Source: CALODL01 sp942492115
GTDB lineage: Bacteria > Planctomycetota > Phycisphaerae > UBA1845 > CAIVHJ01
DNA: 64,000 nt
Reading direction: 5' to 3'
Assembly (NCBI GenBank): GCA_942492115.1
Contig: CALODL010000002.1
Coordinates: 248,001 to 312,000 of the forward strand
In this document: piece by piece, positions 37,258-48,900 of the stretch
How positions within the stretch are numbered: the stretch's first letter is position 1
Layout of the letters: each line of letters starts with the position of its first letter
Made by a program: the position numbers and the translations under genes
The notes under the pieces: model-generated
Told to the model about the DNA's origin: nothing
Database searches by the model: none
The model's input: the letters and a program-made list of their open reading frames with translations, nothing else

Positions 37258-39765
37258 ATGAAACCATTCATCCTGACTCCCGTGCTCGTTCTTGCCAGCT
37301 GCGTTGGCGTAGCCCAACGCAATGTCGAGCCCTCGTCCGTTTCGCCGCTGCCGTCGACCGCGCGATTGCCTTCTATCGGCCCGACGGTGGCTGGCAGTAC
37401 GCGTCATGAGGGACTGCTGACGTGTCATATCGATCGCGAGCGGGGCAAGTTGTGGCTCGAGCTTCCGCCCCCAGGACCACGGGGTGAGGTCGGCCGATTC
37501 CTGTACATCGAGGGGTTGACCACGGGGTTGGGTTCCAATCCGGTTGGCCTCGATCGCGGGCAGATCGGCCCGACGCGCCTGGTCGTGTTGCGCCGCCTGG
37601 GTCGACGGGTGATCGTCGAACAACCGAATCTGCGCTACCGTGCCCGGTCCGGCGATGACGCTGAGCGCCGCGCCGTACGGGAATCGTTCGCCAGCTCGAT
37701 CCTGTGGGCCGCCGACGTCGCGGCTGAGGACGATGACGGTCGAGCGGTCGTTGACTTTACCTCATTCGTCGTCCGCGACGCACACGGAGTGGTTCGTACC
37801 CTCGAACAAACCCGGCAGGGCAAGTTCACTCTGGATGCGCAGCGTAGTATCATCGATGCAACTGCGTGCCATGTCTTTCCAGACAACCTCGAACTCGAAG
37901 CGCTGCTGACTTTTGCCTCGGCGGCTCCGGGCCGTCACGTGCGGAATACGGCGCCCGCCGCTCACTCGGTCACCATTGTCCAGCATCATTCGCTCATCCG
38001 CCTGCCTGACGACGGCTACCGTCCGCGCCCGTTCGATCCGCGGGCCCCTTCTTTTGACGTTGCCTTTCGCGACTATGCTGCGCCGTTGTCGGCCCCTCTG
38101 GACATCAAGTGGATTGCACGACATCGCCTGGAGAAGGCGGATCCACAGGCCGCACAGGCGCCGGCCGTCGAGCCGATCATCTACTATGTCGACCGCGGTA
38201 CGCCTGAACCGGTACGCAGCGCGCTCATCGAAGGGGCAGGGTGGTGGAATGAGGCGTTCGAGGCGGCGGGCTTTACCGACGCGTTCCGGGTCGACGTGCT
38301 TCCACCCGATGCCCATCCTCTCGATGTGCGCTACAATGTGATCCAATGGGTTCATCGGTCTACCCGCGGGTGGTCGTACGGTGGGACGGTCACCGATCCC
38401 CGCACCGGTGAAATCATCAAGGGCCACGTGAGCCTGGGTTCATTGCGCGTGCGACAGGACCGTTTGTTGTTCGAAGGACTTCTCGGCACCACAGCGACCG
38501 GTCACGGTACGATGAACGATCCCATCGAGCTGGCCCTCGCGCGGATTCGACAGCTTGCGGCCCACGAAGTGGGGCATACCCTCGGGTTCACGCACAATTT
38601 CGCAGCCAGCACCTATGGCGGACGTGCATCGGTCATGGACTATCCGGCTCCATTGATCCGCATCACCCCGGATGACAGGCTCGACTTCAGCACGGCTTAC
38701 GCCGCAGGGATCGGAGTGTGGGACGAGTTCGCGGTCAAATATGCTTACAGCGTGTTCCCGGAGGGCGTCGATGAGCACGAAGCACTGGTTGGCTTGATCG
38801 ACGACACGGTTGCGCGAGACATGCTCTTCATCACTGATGCGGATGCCCGCCCGCCCGGCGCAGCCCATCCGCAGGCCAGCTTGTGGGACAACGGCACCGA
38901 CGCGGTCGCAGAGTTGCAGCATGCGATGAATGTCCGCCGTATCGGTATCGCGACATTCGCCGATGATCGCATTGCGGAGGGGCGTCCGCGATCCCTGCTG
39001 CATGAGGTCTTCGTGCCGGTATATTTGCACCATCGTTACCAGCTCGATGCCGCGGTCAAGGTTGTGGGCGGATTCACTTACAGTTATACCGTCCGCGGAG
39101 ACAGTCAACGTGCGCCGCATCCGTTGGACGGCGCGTGGCAGCGCCAGGCGCTGGCCACGATCCTGCAGGTTGTGACGCCGGCCGAACTTGATATTCCGGA
39201 TCACGTGGTACAGTTGATGAGTCCGCGGCCGTTCGGCTACAGCGCGCACCGCGAGATGTTCGACACTGCGACGAGCCCGGCTTTCGATGTCGTGGGCGTT
39301 GCACGTACGATGGCCGACATGGCCATCCAGGGTGTCCTGCAGCACGAACGGTGTGCGCGCCTCGTGGCCTTCCACGCCTCGGACGAGAGCCTGCCGAGTT
39401 TCGAGGAGGTGCTCACGCGGCTTGCTGACGAGATTCTGTTCAAGGATCGGGTTGTCATCGGGCGGCGACAGGAGATCGCGTGGGCGGTGCAGGACCTGCT
39501 GGTCGCACGGATGATCCAGCTTGAACTCAATCCGCGGGCGACATCAGGGGTGCGCATGCGTGTCGCTGCGGCGTTGATCGCAATTCGTGATCGACTTGTT
39601 GCCGCGGCTCCGCAGGACGCAGCGGTGGTGCACCGCGACCATCTCGTTCGAACCATCACGCGCCACCTGGACCGCTTGCAGGAGAGCGTGACTCCACCGA
39701 CCCTCGCCGAGCCCGCGCCACCAGGGAGTCCGATCGGGATGAGTTCCTGCTCGTGCAGTTATTGA
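37258..39765 (+). CDS. Zinc metalloprotease lipoprotein (DUF4953/DUF5117 family)
   Basis: An 835-residue protein. ATG 37258 was preferred to 37222 because it directly gives a lipoprotein signal 'MKPFILTPVLVLASC' with Cys15 in the lipobox LASC. Residues ~50-250 match the DUF5117 N-domain of these proteases ('GLLTCHIDRERGKLWLELPPP'). The catalytic HExxH is H436-E-V-G-H440 followed by 'TLGFTH446NF', giving a metzincin-like HExxHxxGxxH. DUF4953-like sequence follows ('SVMDYPAP', 'GVWDEFAVKYAYSVFPEG'). It probably sits on the periplasmic face or outside and degrades proteins or peptides. The C-terminus ends in 'SSCSCSY'. It converges with the propeller gene with a 10-base gap. Confidence 0.9.
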   Translation: MKPFILTPVLVLASCVGVAQRNVEPSSVSPLPSTARLPSIGPTVAGSTRHEGLLTCHIDRERGKLWLELPPPGPRGEVGRFLYIEGLTTGLGSNPVGLDRGQIGPTRLVVLRRLGRRVIVEQPNLRYRARSGDDAERRAVRESFASSILWAADVAAEDDDGRAVVDFTSFVVRDAHGVVRTLEQTRQGKFTLDAQRSIIDATACHVFPDNLELEALLTFASAAPGRHVRNTAPAAHSVTIVQHHSLIRLPDDGYRPRPFDPRAPSFDVAFRDYAAPLSAPLDIKWIARHRLEKADPQAAQAPAVEPIIYYVDRGTPEPVRSALIEGAGWWNEAFEAAGFTDAFRVDVLPPDAHPLDVRYNVIQWVHRSTRGWSYGGTVTDPRTGEIIKGHVSLGSLRVRQDRLLFEGLLGTTATGHGTMNDPIELALARIRQLAAHEVGHTLGFTHNFAASTYGGRASVMDYPAPLIRITPDDRLDFSTAYAAGIGVWDEFAVKYAYSVFPEGVDEHEALVGLIDDTVARDMLFITDADARPPGAAHPQASLWDNGTDAVAELQHAMNVRRIGIATFADDRIAEGRPRSLLHEVFVPVYLHHRYQLDAAVKVVGGFTYSYTVRGDSQRAPHPLDGAWQRQALATILQVVTPAELDIPDHVVQLMSPRPFGYSAHREMFDTATSPAFDVVGVARTMADMAIQGVLQHERCARLVAFHASDESLPSFEEVLTRLADEILFKDRVVIGRRQEIAWAVQDLLVARMIQLELNPRATSGVRMRVAAALIAIRDRLVAAAPQDAAVVHRDHLVRTITRHLDRLQESVTPPTLAEPAPPGSPIGMSSCSCSY

Positions 39766-39775
39766 CTGTGCTGGA

Positions 39776-42034
39776 TCATGGGCCGTTGATGATCGGAAAG
39801 ATGCACAGGAAGTCGGTGACATCGATGTCATTGTCAAGATCGTTGTCATACAGCGCCGCACAGCCGGGGCTCGGGACCCGGTGCTGTGGTGTGCCCGCCG
39901 AACCGGTAAAGCAGCTCTGAAACGAGCGATAGCCGTGAATATCGATGGACGGCTGCTGGGGAGGAAGCGGAATCGACCACGCGCCGCGTCCCAGCGTTGC
40001 TGCAATGACGCGGTTGTGAGCATGATCGACGACGATGTCGATGATCGGGACATTGGGCATGCCGTCGCCGTAACGCCGCCAGTGGTCGCCGTCATCACAC
40101 GATAGATACACGCCGGTGTCGGTGCCGAGGAATACGACCGTGCCGTGTCCTCGGCGCCAGGCGGCCACGCAGTTCGCCGGAACGTCCGGCAGGTCGCCGT
40201 CGATTGCAACCCAGGTAGCGCCGTAGTTCGACGCGCGCAGGATCTGGTCGGTACCGAACTCGGACACGGCCAGATACGCCAGACCGTCCTGGGTTGGATG
40301 GACGGCCAATTCGCGTGTCACGCGTGGCCAGAGTGTGCCACCGCTCCGAACCAGTTCGAACGTTGCTCCGCCATCGCGACTGACCAGCACGCGACCATCA
40401 TTCGTGGCCACGTAAACGGTCAAGGCATTGGACGGCGCGATGGCCAGGGCGCGAATCGCAGCCGAGCCGCCCCCGGTGACGTCTTCGCTGATCGGGGACC
40501 ACGACTGTCCGCTATCGACGCTCTCATATATGCGATGCGTCGCGTAGAGCATGCGCGTGCTGCTGCCCGGAATGAATGCGTAGGGCGGCAGGAAGCAATT
40601 GCGGTCGGTCTGGACGATACCGGTCCCGGCCCATGACCAGCCCGTCCCGCTGCTCGTCGAACGCCGCAGGTTACCCGTTCCCTGCCACTCTGCGAACACG
40701 ATGTTCGGCATGTCGTGATCCAGTGCCGTGTAGCCGCCGTCACCGCCGAGGACCGACGACCAACCTGATTGCGCTGTCGTGCGGCGATTGGTGCCGTTGT
40801 CCTGGGTACCCCCGATGATGAAGCTCGGATCGGTCGGGTGAGTCGAGAGTCCGGCGTAGAACTGGACGACGCCGAGGGTGTCGTTTCGCGCCACCCAGCT
40901 CGAACCACTGTTGTTGCTGATGTGGAGGCCGCCGTCATTGGCGCACAACAATTGGCCGTCGACGTCAAAAGTCAGGCCATGTATATCCACGTGCGGTGGG
41001 GTGACGTTGCTGTACACGCCGCCTCCATCGGTTGAGCGCAGCAGATTCAAGCCTCCGGCGAACACCAGATCGGGATCAGTGGGGCCAACCGTAATGGCAC
41101 TGAGATACCAGCCGTAGGTGGCCTGCAGATTACCGGCATTCGTTGGCGACCATGTCGCACCGCCATCGTTACTGCGGTAGATGTCATCCGTCTCGGCAGA
41201 GCCGCCAGAAGAGGTCGCCGGTTCTGTAATCAGCGTATACATGCGGTCGGGCAGGCTCGGAGCGATCGCCAGCGAGATGCGTCCAGGTGTGACCGGCAGA
41301 CCGGTCGTCAACTGCGTCCATGAGGTGCCGCCGGTCGTCGATCGATAGATGCCGTTGTCGGGACCACCAAAAATTCTGCCGATGGCCGCATAGAGGAGGC
41401 TCGAGTTCGTTGGGTGAATGACAATGTCGGATGCGGGCGCCGCCGGCAACCCACCGCGCAGCAATGTCCAGGTGGACCCACCGTCAATGGACTTGAACAC
41501 GCCGACTGGACCATCGACGCCCGGATGGTTTTTGCCGGCGACGCGTTCGGGGAAACCACCGGCGTGCGTGATTGCTGCATAGAGCGTTTGACTGTTATCG
41601 TGGGCGATGACGAGACGCGAAAACGTTCGTCCGCCAAAAGTGTCTTCAGCGAGGTGCGTCCATGTGGCCCCGCCGTCGACGGTCTTGTACAGGCCACGAC
41701 CATACAGGCTGTGATTGGCGAAATTGGCTTCACCTGATCCGGCGTACAAGATGTCGTCATTATTGGGATCGAGCGCGAGTGCACCGATGATCGTTCCCGG
41801 TAGTGCGTCGGTCAGAGGGATCCACGTCGTTCCGCCATCGTCCGTCCGCCACACGCCGCCGCTGGCCGCACCAGCGTAGTACAGTCCGCTCGTCGTACGA
41901 CTGGCCGCGACGCTCGACAGGCGCCCGGAGTAAGGGCCGTTGGTGATGGGCTGTGGCCCGAGAAACGACCACTCGGCGGCGCTGACGCCGTTGGCGGTAC
42001 ACAGGACCAGCAGGGTGGTCACGATGGCTCTCAT
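39776..42034 (-). CDS. Secreted Asp-box (sialidase/VPS10-like) beta-propeller with dockerin-like end
   Basis: A 752-residue protein with a signal peptide ('MRAIVTTLLVLCTANGVSA'). It is filled with Asp-box repeats of S/D-x-D-x-G-x-T-W ('TDDGGTTWIPL', 'TVDGGATWTHL', 'SIDGGSTWTLL', 'SRDGGATFELV'), indicating a tandem 10-bladed or double propeller of the sortilin/xyloglucanase/photosystem-assembly type. No sialidase active-site RIP motif was noticed, so catalysis is unproven. The last residues 'DNDLDNDIDVTDFLCIFP' form a single dockerin-like calcium loop with helix. Its ATG overlaps the stop of the preceding gene by four bases (ATGA), so the two are translated together. Confidence 0.82.
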   Translation of the reverse strand: MRAIVTTLLVLCTANGVSAAEWSFLGPQPITNGPYSGRLSSVAASRTTSGLYYAGAASGGVWRTDDGGTTWIPLTDALPGTIIGALALDPNNDDILYAGSGEANFANHSLYGRGLYKTVDGGATWTHLAEDTFGGRTFSRLVIAHDNSQTLYAAITHAGGFPERVAGKNHPGVDGPVGVFKSIDGGSTWTLLRGGLPAAPASDIVIHPTNSSLLYAAIGRIFGGPDNGIYRSTTGGTSWTQLTTGLPVTPGRISLAIAPSLPDRMYTLITEPATSSGGSAETDDIYRSNDGGATWSPTNAGNLQATYGWYLSAITVGPTDPDLVFAGGLNLLRSTDGGGVYSNVTPPHVDIHGLTFDVDGQLLCANDGGLHISNNSGSSWVARNDTLGVVQFYAGLSTHPTDPSFIIGGTQDNGTNRRTTAQSGWSSVLGGDGGYTALDHDMPNIVFAEWQGTGNLRRSTSSGTGWSWAGTGIVQTDRNCFLPPYAFIPGSSTRMLYATHRIYESVDSGQSWSPISEDVTGGGSAAIRALAIAPSNALTVYVATNDGRVLVSRDGGATFELVRSGGTLWPRVTRELAVHPTQDGLAYLAVSEFGTDQILRASNYGATWVAIDGDLPDVPANCVAAWRRGHGTVVFLGTDTGVYLSCDDGDHWRRYGDGMPNVPIIDIVVDHAHNRVIAATLGRGAWSIPLPPQQPSIDIHGYRSFQSCFTGSAGTPQHRVPSPGCAALYDNDLDNDIDVTDFLCIFPIINGP

Positions 42035-42759
42035 CGGTTGACCTCCGGCTGCTCGGCCAGCACATCGAACAGCAGGTCTGCAGTGAACGTCGTATTGTCT
42101 TTCGTTCGGGTCGTGCGCACGCGGTAATCGCCGGCGGCGTTGATGGTAAAGTGCGCCGTTCCGGCCGCATCGGTGCGAACCGTGGACACGCCACCCGGGC
42201 CGGTGATCGTGAGCTCCCTCCCGGGTTGCTTGTTGCCGTCGAAGTACACCCGGACGCCCATGTCATCGCCGGGCCGCATGCGCAGTGGATCGACGAGAGG
42301 CATGATCTCGATCTTCTGCCCGGCCTTGGCCATGATCCCGGGATCACCGTCGGGGGCGGCGACACCGGCCGGCGGTGCAACGCGGACGACCATGCGCGCG
42401 CAATAAGTCGTCCGTTGCCATGCATCGCTGAGCCCCGCCAGTGACGGAGGCCCCGCCTCGAGCAGCACGACAGCCGCGCCCGGCTGTTTGAATTGCCAGT
42501 TGACCACGCTCGTGTTCCGATCGAGGCCATCGAGCATACTGTCTTGTCGACCTGCTGTACGGACGACCAGGCGGCTGATGTGGGCGTTCTTGAACGTGAC
42601 CTCGTCGGGGAGTGTGAGGTACAGCGTCGTGCGTTCGCGTGTGGCCACCTGCAGCGTCGCCTGGCGCCGTGCGGACAACAGATGCAGGCCACTGGTATCC
42701 GCCGGCGTCTGCGTGAGGGCCATCAGGATCAACGAGGTACTCAGGTGTGGTGATATCAT
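42031..42759 (-). CDS. DUF4198-like periplasmic beta-sandwich protein
   Basis: A 242-residue protein starting at ATG 42759, with a signal-like N-terminus ('MISPHLSTSLILMALTQTPA'). Two beta domains are visible. The C-terminal one carries 'GDDMGVRVYFDGNKQPGRELTI' then 'STVRTDAAGTAHFTINAAGDYRVRTTR', the tDa.G...f.l...G.Y.v pattern of DUF4198 proteins, which are often linked to cobalt/nickel handling but also occur as general adaptors. It is coupled by ATGA overlap to the Asp-box propeller, suggesting the pair functions together. No metal-binding motif stands out. Confidence 0.65.
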   Translation of the reverse strand: MISPHLSTSLILMALTQTPADTSGLHLLSARRQATLQVATRERTTLYLTLPDEVTFKNAHISRLVVRTAGRQDSMLDGLDRNTSVVNWQFKQPGAAVVLLEAGPPSLAGLSDAWQRTTYCARMVVRVAPPAGVAAPDGDPGIMAKAGQKIEIMPLVDPLRMRPGDDMGVRVYFDGNKQPGRELTITGPGGVSTVRTDAAGTAHFTINAAGDYRVRTTRTKDNTTFTADLLFDVLAEQPEVNR

Positions 42760-42931
42760 GCCTGGCTCGATTCTCAGTGACGGTCGGTGAGCAGTGATCG
42801 GCCCCTGCGGGCCTCCCTGGATTCTAGATGCTAGAGGAGAGAATTCAGAATGCCAAAAAAAAGGTTCTTCACGCACTTCCGGGATGGGCCTGCACACATG
42901 ATCCTGTTGACGCACGCGTGGCGCAGGTTCC

Positions 42932-42967
42932 AAAAAAAGAAGCCGCCCCCCGAGCGGGGGGGCGGCT
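42932..42967 (-). terminator. Rho-independent terminator of the giant Cys-rich gene
   Basis: Read on the minus strand, an 11-bp stem of almost pure GC (42967-42956 with 42951-42941) is closed by a 4-base loop and followed by TTCTTTTTTTG. It lies 30 bases beyond the stop at 42998. Confidence 0.92.
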
Positions 42968-42997
42968 CCGATTGTAGCCCGTTAATGTTATGGCATT

Positions 42998-45900
42998 CTA
43001 ACGCGGGCGGACTTCGGACTTCCCGGCAGCGATCTTGATGACCGCCGGACGCGTACTGCTGACGGCGATCTTGGCCCGAGCAGGCGTCGGGAACAGGAAG
43101 GTCCGTTGCGCCGGATCCGCGTTGTCATGCAACAGATCGATGGTGAACGTCCCGCGGGCATCACGCCCGACACGATAGGTAAAGGTCGCCAGGTAGGCCC
43201 GCCCTGCAGTGGCGATGCCCGGGGTGTCCAATCCCGCGACCATCTGATCGATCCGCGTGTTGAACGCCTCCCAGCTGGCCTCAAAAGCCACGTCCCGTCG
43301 CGATTCGATGCTGATGTCGACGAGTTCGAGCGTACCGCGCTCACCACCGGCGACCGCGAGATGCAACTGGTAGCCACGCAGATCACTTACGGCGTCATCG
43401 AAGTACACGTCGACGCTGACGAGGTCGCCCGGTCGGGCGCTGCGGGTCGCGGCAATCAGGCTGACGCCCGTGGTATCGACCACCTCGACGGGGGCCTCGA
43501 CCACCGGCGCTGGATCTCCGCCACAGGGACACAGGTTCTCGCCACCGAAACAACTCAACGCGGCGAAGGCATCGTTGCCGTCGCACGTCGAGTCGAGGTT
43601 GCACGACAGGAACTGACCGCCGGCATCGACGTTGTATACCGGGGTCGGCGACTCGTCTTCACACGTGAACGGGCCGCCGTCAGGCGACTGGCCGGAGAAG
43701 CAGTTGAGCGCCAGGAAGCGGTCGTTGCCATCGCAGGCCAGGTCGTTCTGACAGGCACCGAATTGACCGCCCATGTCGGACTGGCCCGGACCACGGGGTG
43801 CGCTGGTGCACACGCCCGCGACACAGGCATACCACAGACACGGGTCGTCACGCACGCCATCCTGATTGATGTCGGCACAGTCGGCGAGGACCACACACGG
43901 TAGATCGCAGACGACCCCGGCACAGTTCGAGCCGTCGCCCTGGTACGTTCCGCCCATGGCCACACACGCATTGTCCGTTTCGATCGTACAGGTGCCGTTG
44001 AGGCAGCACGCGCCGGTCGGCAGGTCGCATTCCGGATTCGGACATGTCGTCCCATCTCCGACGTAGGTACCACCCGCGGCCACGCACTCATTCGGTGACA
44101 GGATCGAACAGGTCCCGTCTATGCAGCAGGCTCCCGACGGCAGGTCACAGGCCGCGTTCGGGCACGTCGTGCCGTCGCCCTGGTAGGCGCCGCCATTGGC
44201 GGCACAATCGTCGCCGGTCTCGATCGTGCAGTTCCCGTCCAGGCAGCAGGCTCCTGTCGGTAGATCACAGGCTGCATTCGGGCACGTCGTGCCATTGCCC
44301 TGGTATGTTCCACCGATGGCAGCACAGCCGTTTACGGTGGTCAACGTGCAGTTGCCGTCGAGGCAGCACGCACCGCGACAGACCGGATCACTGGCGCAGT
44401 CCGTGTCGTCGCAATCGACGAAGGTATCGCAGTCGTTATCGACGCCGTCGGTACAGCTGGTTTCGACCGGTGGCGGTGGGCCGCAGTCGATCGGGCAGTT
44501 GCACTGGTCTTCCGGTGCGTCACAGGCGCCGTCGCCGCAGATGCCCGGACAGACGTCCGGACCACAAGGCGTGTTCGGAACGAACGTTCCACCGAACATG
44601 TTCTCGCAGGCCGCCTGGCTGGTATTCACGCAGCCGCCGGTTGGCAGACAGCACGCGCCGGTGACCGGGCAGGCCGCCGGATCACTCGGGCAGAACGTTG
44701 CGTCGTCCGGGCAGAAGGTAAACGTGCACATCGTGGCATCCTGCGGGCACACGGTGTCAAAGCCCGGGCAGGTGGTGACGACCACGCCGCAAGTCGTCGG
44801 ATCACACGGGCAGGTCGTCGGGACCTGTGGGCAGGTCGTTTCGAGCTGCGGGCACATGGTGTCCTGTTGCGGGCACAGCGTCGGGATGTCTGCACACATC
44901 GTCACCTGGACCGTGCATTCGGTCGGGATTTCAGGACATGCCGTTGGCGTGTTCGGGCAGCTCGTCGGCAGCCCGGTGTCGCACAGTGTCGGCGTGAACG
45001 GGCATGACGTGATGACCGTCTCGCAGAATGTCGGATTCGCCGGGAAGATGGTGAACTCACACGCACCCGGTTGCTGCGGACACAGCGTTTGTTCCACCGG
45101 ACAGTTCGTGATCTCGCCCGGACAGCGCGTCGGATCACACGGACACGACGTCAACTCGAACGGGCAGGCAGTGACGATGTCACTGCACACGGTGAACGTC
45201 GGTTCACAAATGGTGAACTCGCAGAAGGTCGGATCCGGCGGACACTCGGTCACGATGGCCGGGCAGACGGTCGGTTCGACCGGCTGAATCGTCGGATCAG
45301 GCGGACAATCGGAGGTCACCGGACACAGCGTGAACTGCGGCGGACAGAACGTTGGAACGTCGGGACACTGTGTAAACGAGCACAGGGTCGGTTCCTGCGG
45401 ACACTCGGTCGGGAACTCCGGACAGAACGTCTGGTCGACCGGACAACTCGTGGGATCGCACGGACACAGCGTCTGCGTCAGTGGACACGTGGTCTGCAGC
45501 TGCGGACACAGGGTGTCCTGGACCGGACACACTGTGACGGTGCCGTCGGGACAGGTCGTCGTGCTGGCGTCACACATGGTCACCTGATCGGGACACACGG
45601 TGGCGACATTCGGACACATGGTCGGGGCACCCGTCGTGCACACCGTGGGTGTCTGTGGGCACTCGGTGACTTGCGCCGCGCAGAACGTCGGCACGTCCGG
45701 GCACACGGTGAACTGACACAGCGTCGCGGCCTGCGGGCACTCCGTGGGGGCCTGCGGACATGCCGTCAGCTGAATCGGGCAGTTCGTCGGATCACATGGG
45801 CATTCCGTGAAGGTGATCGGACACGCAGTGGGCTCCATTGGGAACACCGTCGGGTCAGGCGGGCAGCCCGCGGCCGGATCGGGCGGACAGAACGTTGGCG

Positions 45901-48900
45901 TATCCGGGCAGAATGTATGCGTGCAGAACGTCACATCCTGCGGACACACGGTGTCAAAGCCCGGGCACGTCGTGGGCACGATCCCGCAGGTCGTCGGATC
46001 GCACGGGCATTCCGTGGGGATCAACGGACACGTTGTCTGCAGCTGCGGGCACAGCGTCACCTCACCCACGCACACCGTAGGCGTCGCGGGACAGGCGGTG
46101 ATTTGGCCACAGGTCGTGGGGATTTCCGGACACGCGGTGAACGTGCCGTCGCACAGCGTCGGGGCACCCGTGACACACTCGGTCGGACTCTGCGGACAGG
46201 TTGTGATGGTCGCCGGACAGAATGTCGGCATGTCCGGGAAGATGGTGAATTCGCATTCGCCCGGAATCTGCGGGCACAGCGTTTGTTCGAACGGACACAG
46301 TGTCGCGTTGCCCGGACAGGTCGTCGGGTCGCACGGACAGGCGGTCAGTTCGAATGGGCACGATGTCGGATCGATCGTGCATGTGGTGAACGTCGGTTCA
46401 CAAACGGTGAATTCGCAGAACGTCGGATCCGGTGGACACTCGGTCACGATCTGCGGGCAGAACGTCGGTTCGACCGGTTGAGTGGTTGGATCCGGTGGAC
46501 AGTCGGGTGTAATCGGGCACAGGGTCGGAGTGGTCGGACAGAAGGTGACCGTTTCGGCACACATTGTGAACTCGCACACCGTTGGAATCACGGGGCACTC
46601 GGTGGTGAACTTCGGGCACTCAGTGTAGGTGATCGGACATGTCGTCGGGTCACATGGACACACCGAAGGTGTCACCGGGCACGTTGTTTGCAGTTGCGGG
46701 CAGATCGTGTCGGCGACCGGACAGACGGTGGCCGTGCCTGCGGGGCACGTCGTGGTCTGGACATCACACATCGTGACCTGGTCGGGACACACGGTGGCCG
46801 TCCCCGGACAGGCGGTCGGAGCGCCGGTTGTGCACATCGTGGGGGTCACCGGGCACTCGGTCAGGATGGGCTCACAGAACGTCGGAACGTTCGGGCACTC
46901 GGTAAACTGACACAGCGTTGGCAACTGCGGACACTCGGTCGGACTGTCGGGACATTCGGTGAACACCACCGGGCAGCGCGTCACGTCGCACGGGCACACG
47001 GTGAATTGACTCGGGCACGTCGTCAGTGAGATCGGGCACTCCGTCGGCACCTGTGGACAGGTCGTCGGGTTCATCGGGAAGACCGTCGGATCCGGACAGC
47101 CCGTGCCATCAGGTGGGCAGAACGTGGCGTCCTGCGGGCATTCGGTGAATGTGCAGAATGTCGGCTCGTTCGGACACATGGTCGTAAACTGCGGACAAAC
47201 GGTCAGGATGGTCGAGCACGTCGTCGGGTCACACGGACACACCGTTGGCTGTTCAGGGCACGTGGTCTGCAAGGCCGGGCACTGCGTGACCATGACCGGA
47301 CAGACCGTGGCCGTACCATCACCGCACTCCGTCGGTGCCTGGCTGCACAACGTTGGGACGTCAGGACAAACCGTGAACGACGGACACAGTGTCGGCTGGG
47401 TTTGGCATTGCGTGATGTTGCTCGGGCAGACGGTGACCGTCTGCGGGCATTCGGTAAACACCACGGGACAGAAGGTCGGTTGATCCGGGAAGATGGTCGG
47501 ATCGCACTCACCAGGAAGAACCGGGCAGACCGTAGGGGCATCACCCGGGCATACCGTCAGCTGGCCGGGGCAGCGCGTCACATCACATGGACAGGATGTC
47601 GGTTGCATCGGGCAGAAGGTGACTTCGCTCGGGCACTCGGTGAATGCCTGGGGACACACGGTGAATTCACAGACCGTCGGTTCCTGCGGACATTCGGTCG
47701 GGACCACCGGGCAGTTGGTCGGATCGATCGGGAAAACCGTGGGGTCGGGTGGCGGCGGGCACTCGCCGGCAATCAGCGGGCACGTCGTCGGGATTTGCGG
47801 GAAGATGGTCCATTCGCAGATCGCCGGATCGACGGGACACGATGTAATCGTCGTGGGGCAGAATGTCGGCTGAGGCGGACACGAAGTGGGATCGCAAGGA
47901 CATTCGGTCATCGTCAGCGGACACGAGGTCACCGCGCTGGGACAGAACGTGGGTTCGCAGACGGTCGGAATCCCTGGACATTCGGTGACGAATCCGCAAA
48001 CGGTCGGAATCTCCGGGCAGACCGTGGCCTGGCCCGGGCACTGCGTGAACTGGCAGAACGTCGGCTGTGCTTCACACATCGTGGTGTCGCTCATGCACTG
48101 GGTCGGTGCCTGCGGACACGATGTCGGATCCGCGCCGGGGCACAATGTCGCGGCTGCGGGACAGGAGGTGACGTTGCCGCAGAATGTCGGCAGGTCCGGA
48201 CAGACCGTGAATTCGCAGAGCGTTGGGGCCTGCGGACACTGGGTCGGGGCTTGCGGGCAGGTCGTCGGGATCTGCGGGCAGAACGTCGGGCTCGTCGGGA
48301 AGATCGTGAAATCAGTTTTGATGCAACCATCGGGCGAGATCGGAATGTCGAGACAGAAAGCGTGGTCGTAATCGGTGACCTCGGCGGCGGTGTACGCAAA
48401 GTCCCCATCAGTGTCGTGTACGGCTCGGGCATCTCCGGGCGGTGCGGTTTCCCATGACCACACGCAGTCCCCCGATGTCGTCGCCAGGATCTCGATCCAG
48501 CAGCACTGGCCAGCGGCCACGGTCAAAGGAGGATCGATGGTCACCTGGTACTGCCACTCCGGGAACGAACCGCCGACCAGCAGGCCGGTAGAAGACTTGG
48601 CGACGGTGGCGAACCCGTAGGACGCTTTGACTGCACCGGGCAGGCCGCCCGCATCTTCGTAATAGGTAATGCGGAACTCGTCAGGTCCACCGATCGGGCA
48701 GCCGGCCCCGGAGGCGATGTCGCTGTAGAAGCCCCACCAGCACAGCGATGTGATGGTCGAATCTGCGGTCGGGGTGAAGCAATCGGCAGCGCGCGGAAAT
48801 CCGGCGATGGGATTGAAATCACTGAGCGCGCCCAGCGTCAGGCCCGCCCCGTGTCCCATCTGGTCGGGCAGCTGGCAGCCGACGGCAGTATCACAGAAGG

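Noticed and set aside
45071..47029. 652-codon plus-strand open frame inside the heptad-repeat gene, with several others at 44196-45287, 45807-46481 and 47402-48457
   Set aside because: They are antisense mirrors of the periodic Cys-Pro repeat. Compositions are Arg/His/Gly/Thr-rich with no domain, signal peptide or ribosome binding site, and the minus-strand gene has signal peptide, domains and terminator.
44670..48310. Tandem repeats that might suggest a CRISPR array or satellite DNA
   Set aside because: Unit length and divergence follow codons, the frame stays open throughout, and there is no constant repeat with unique spacers.
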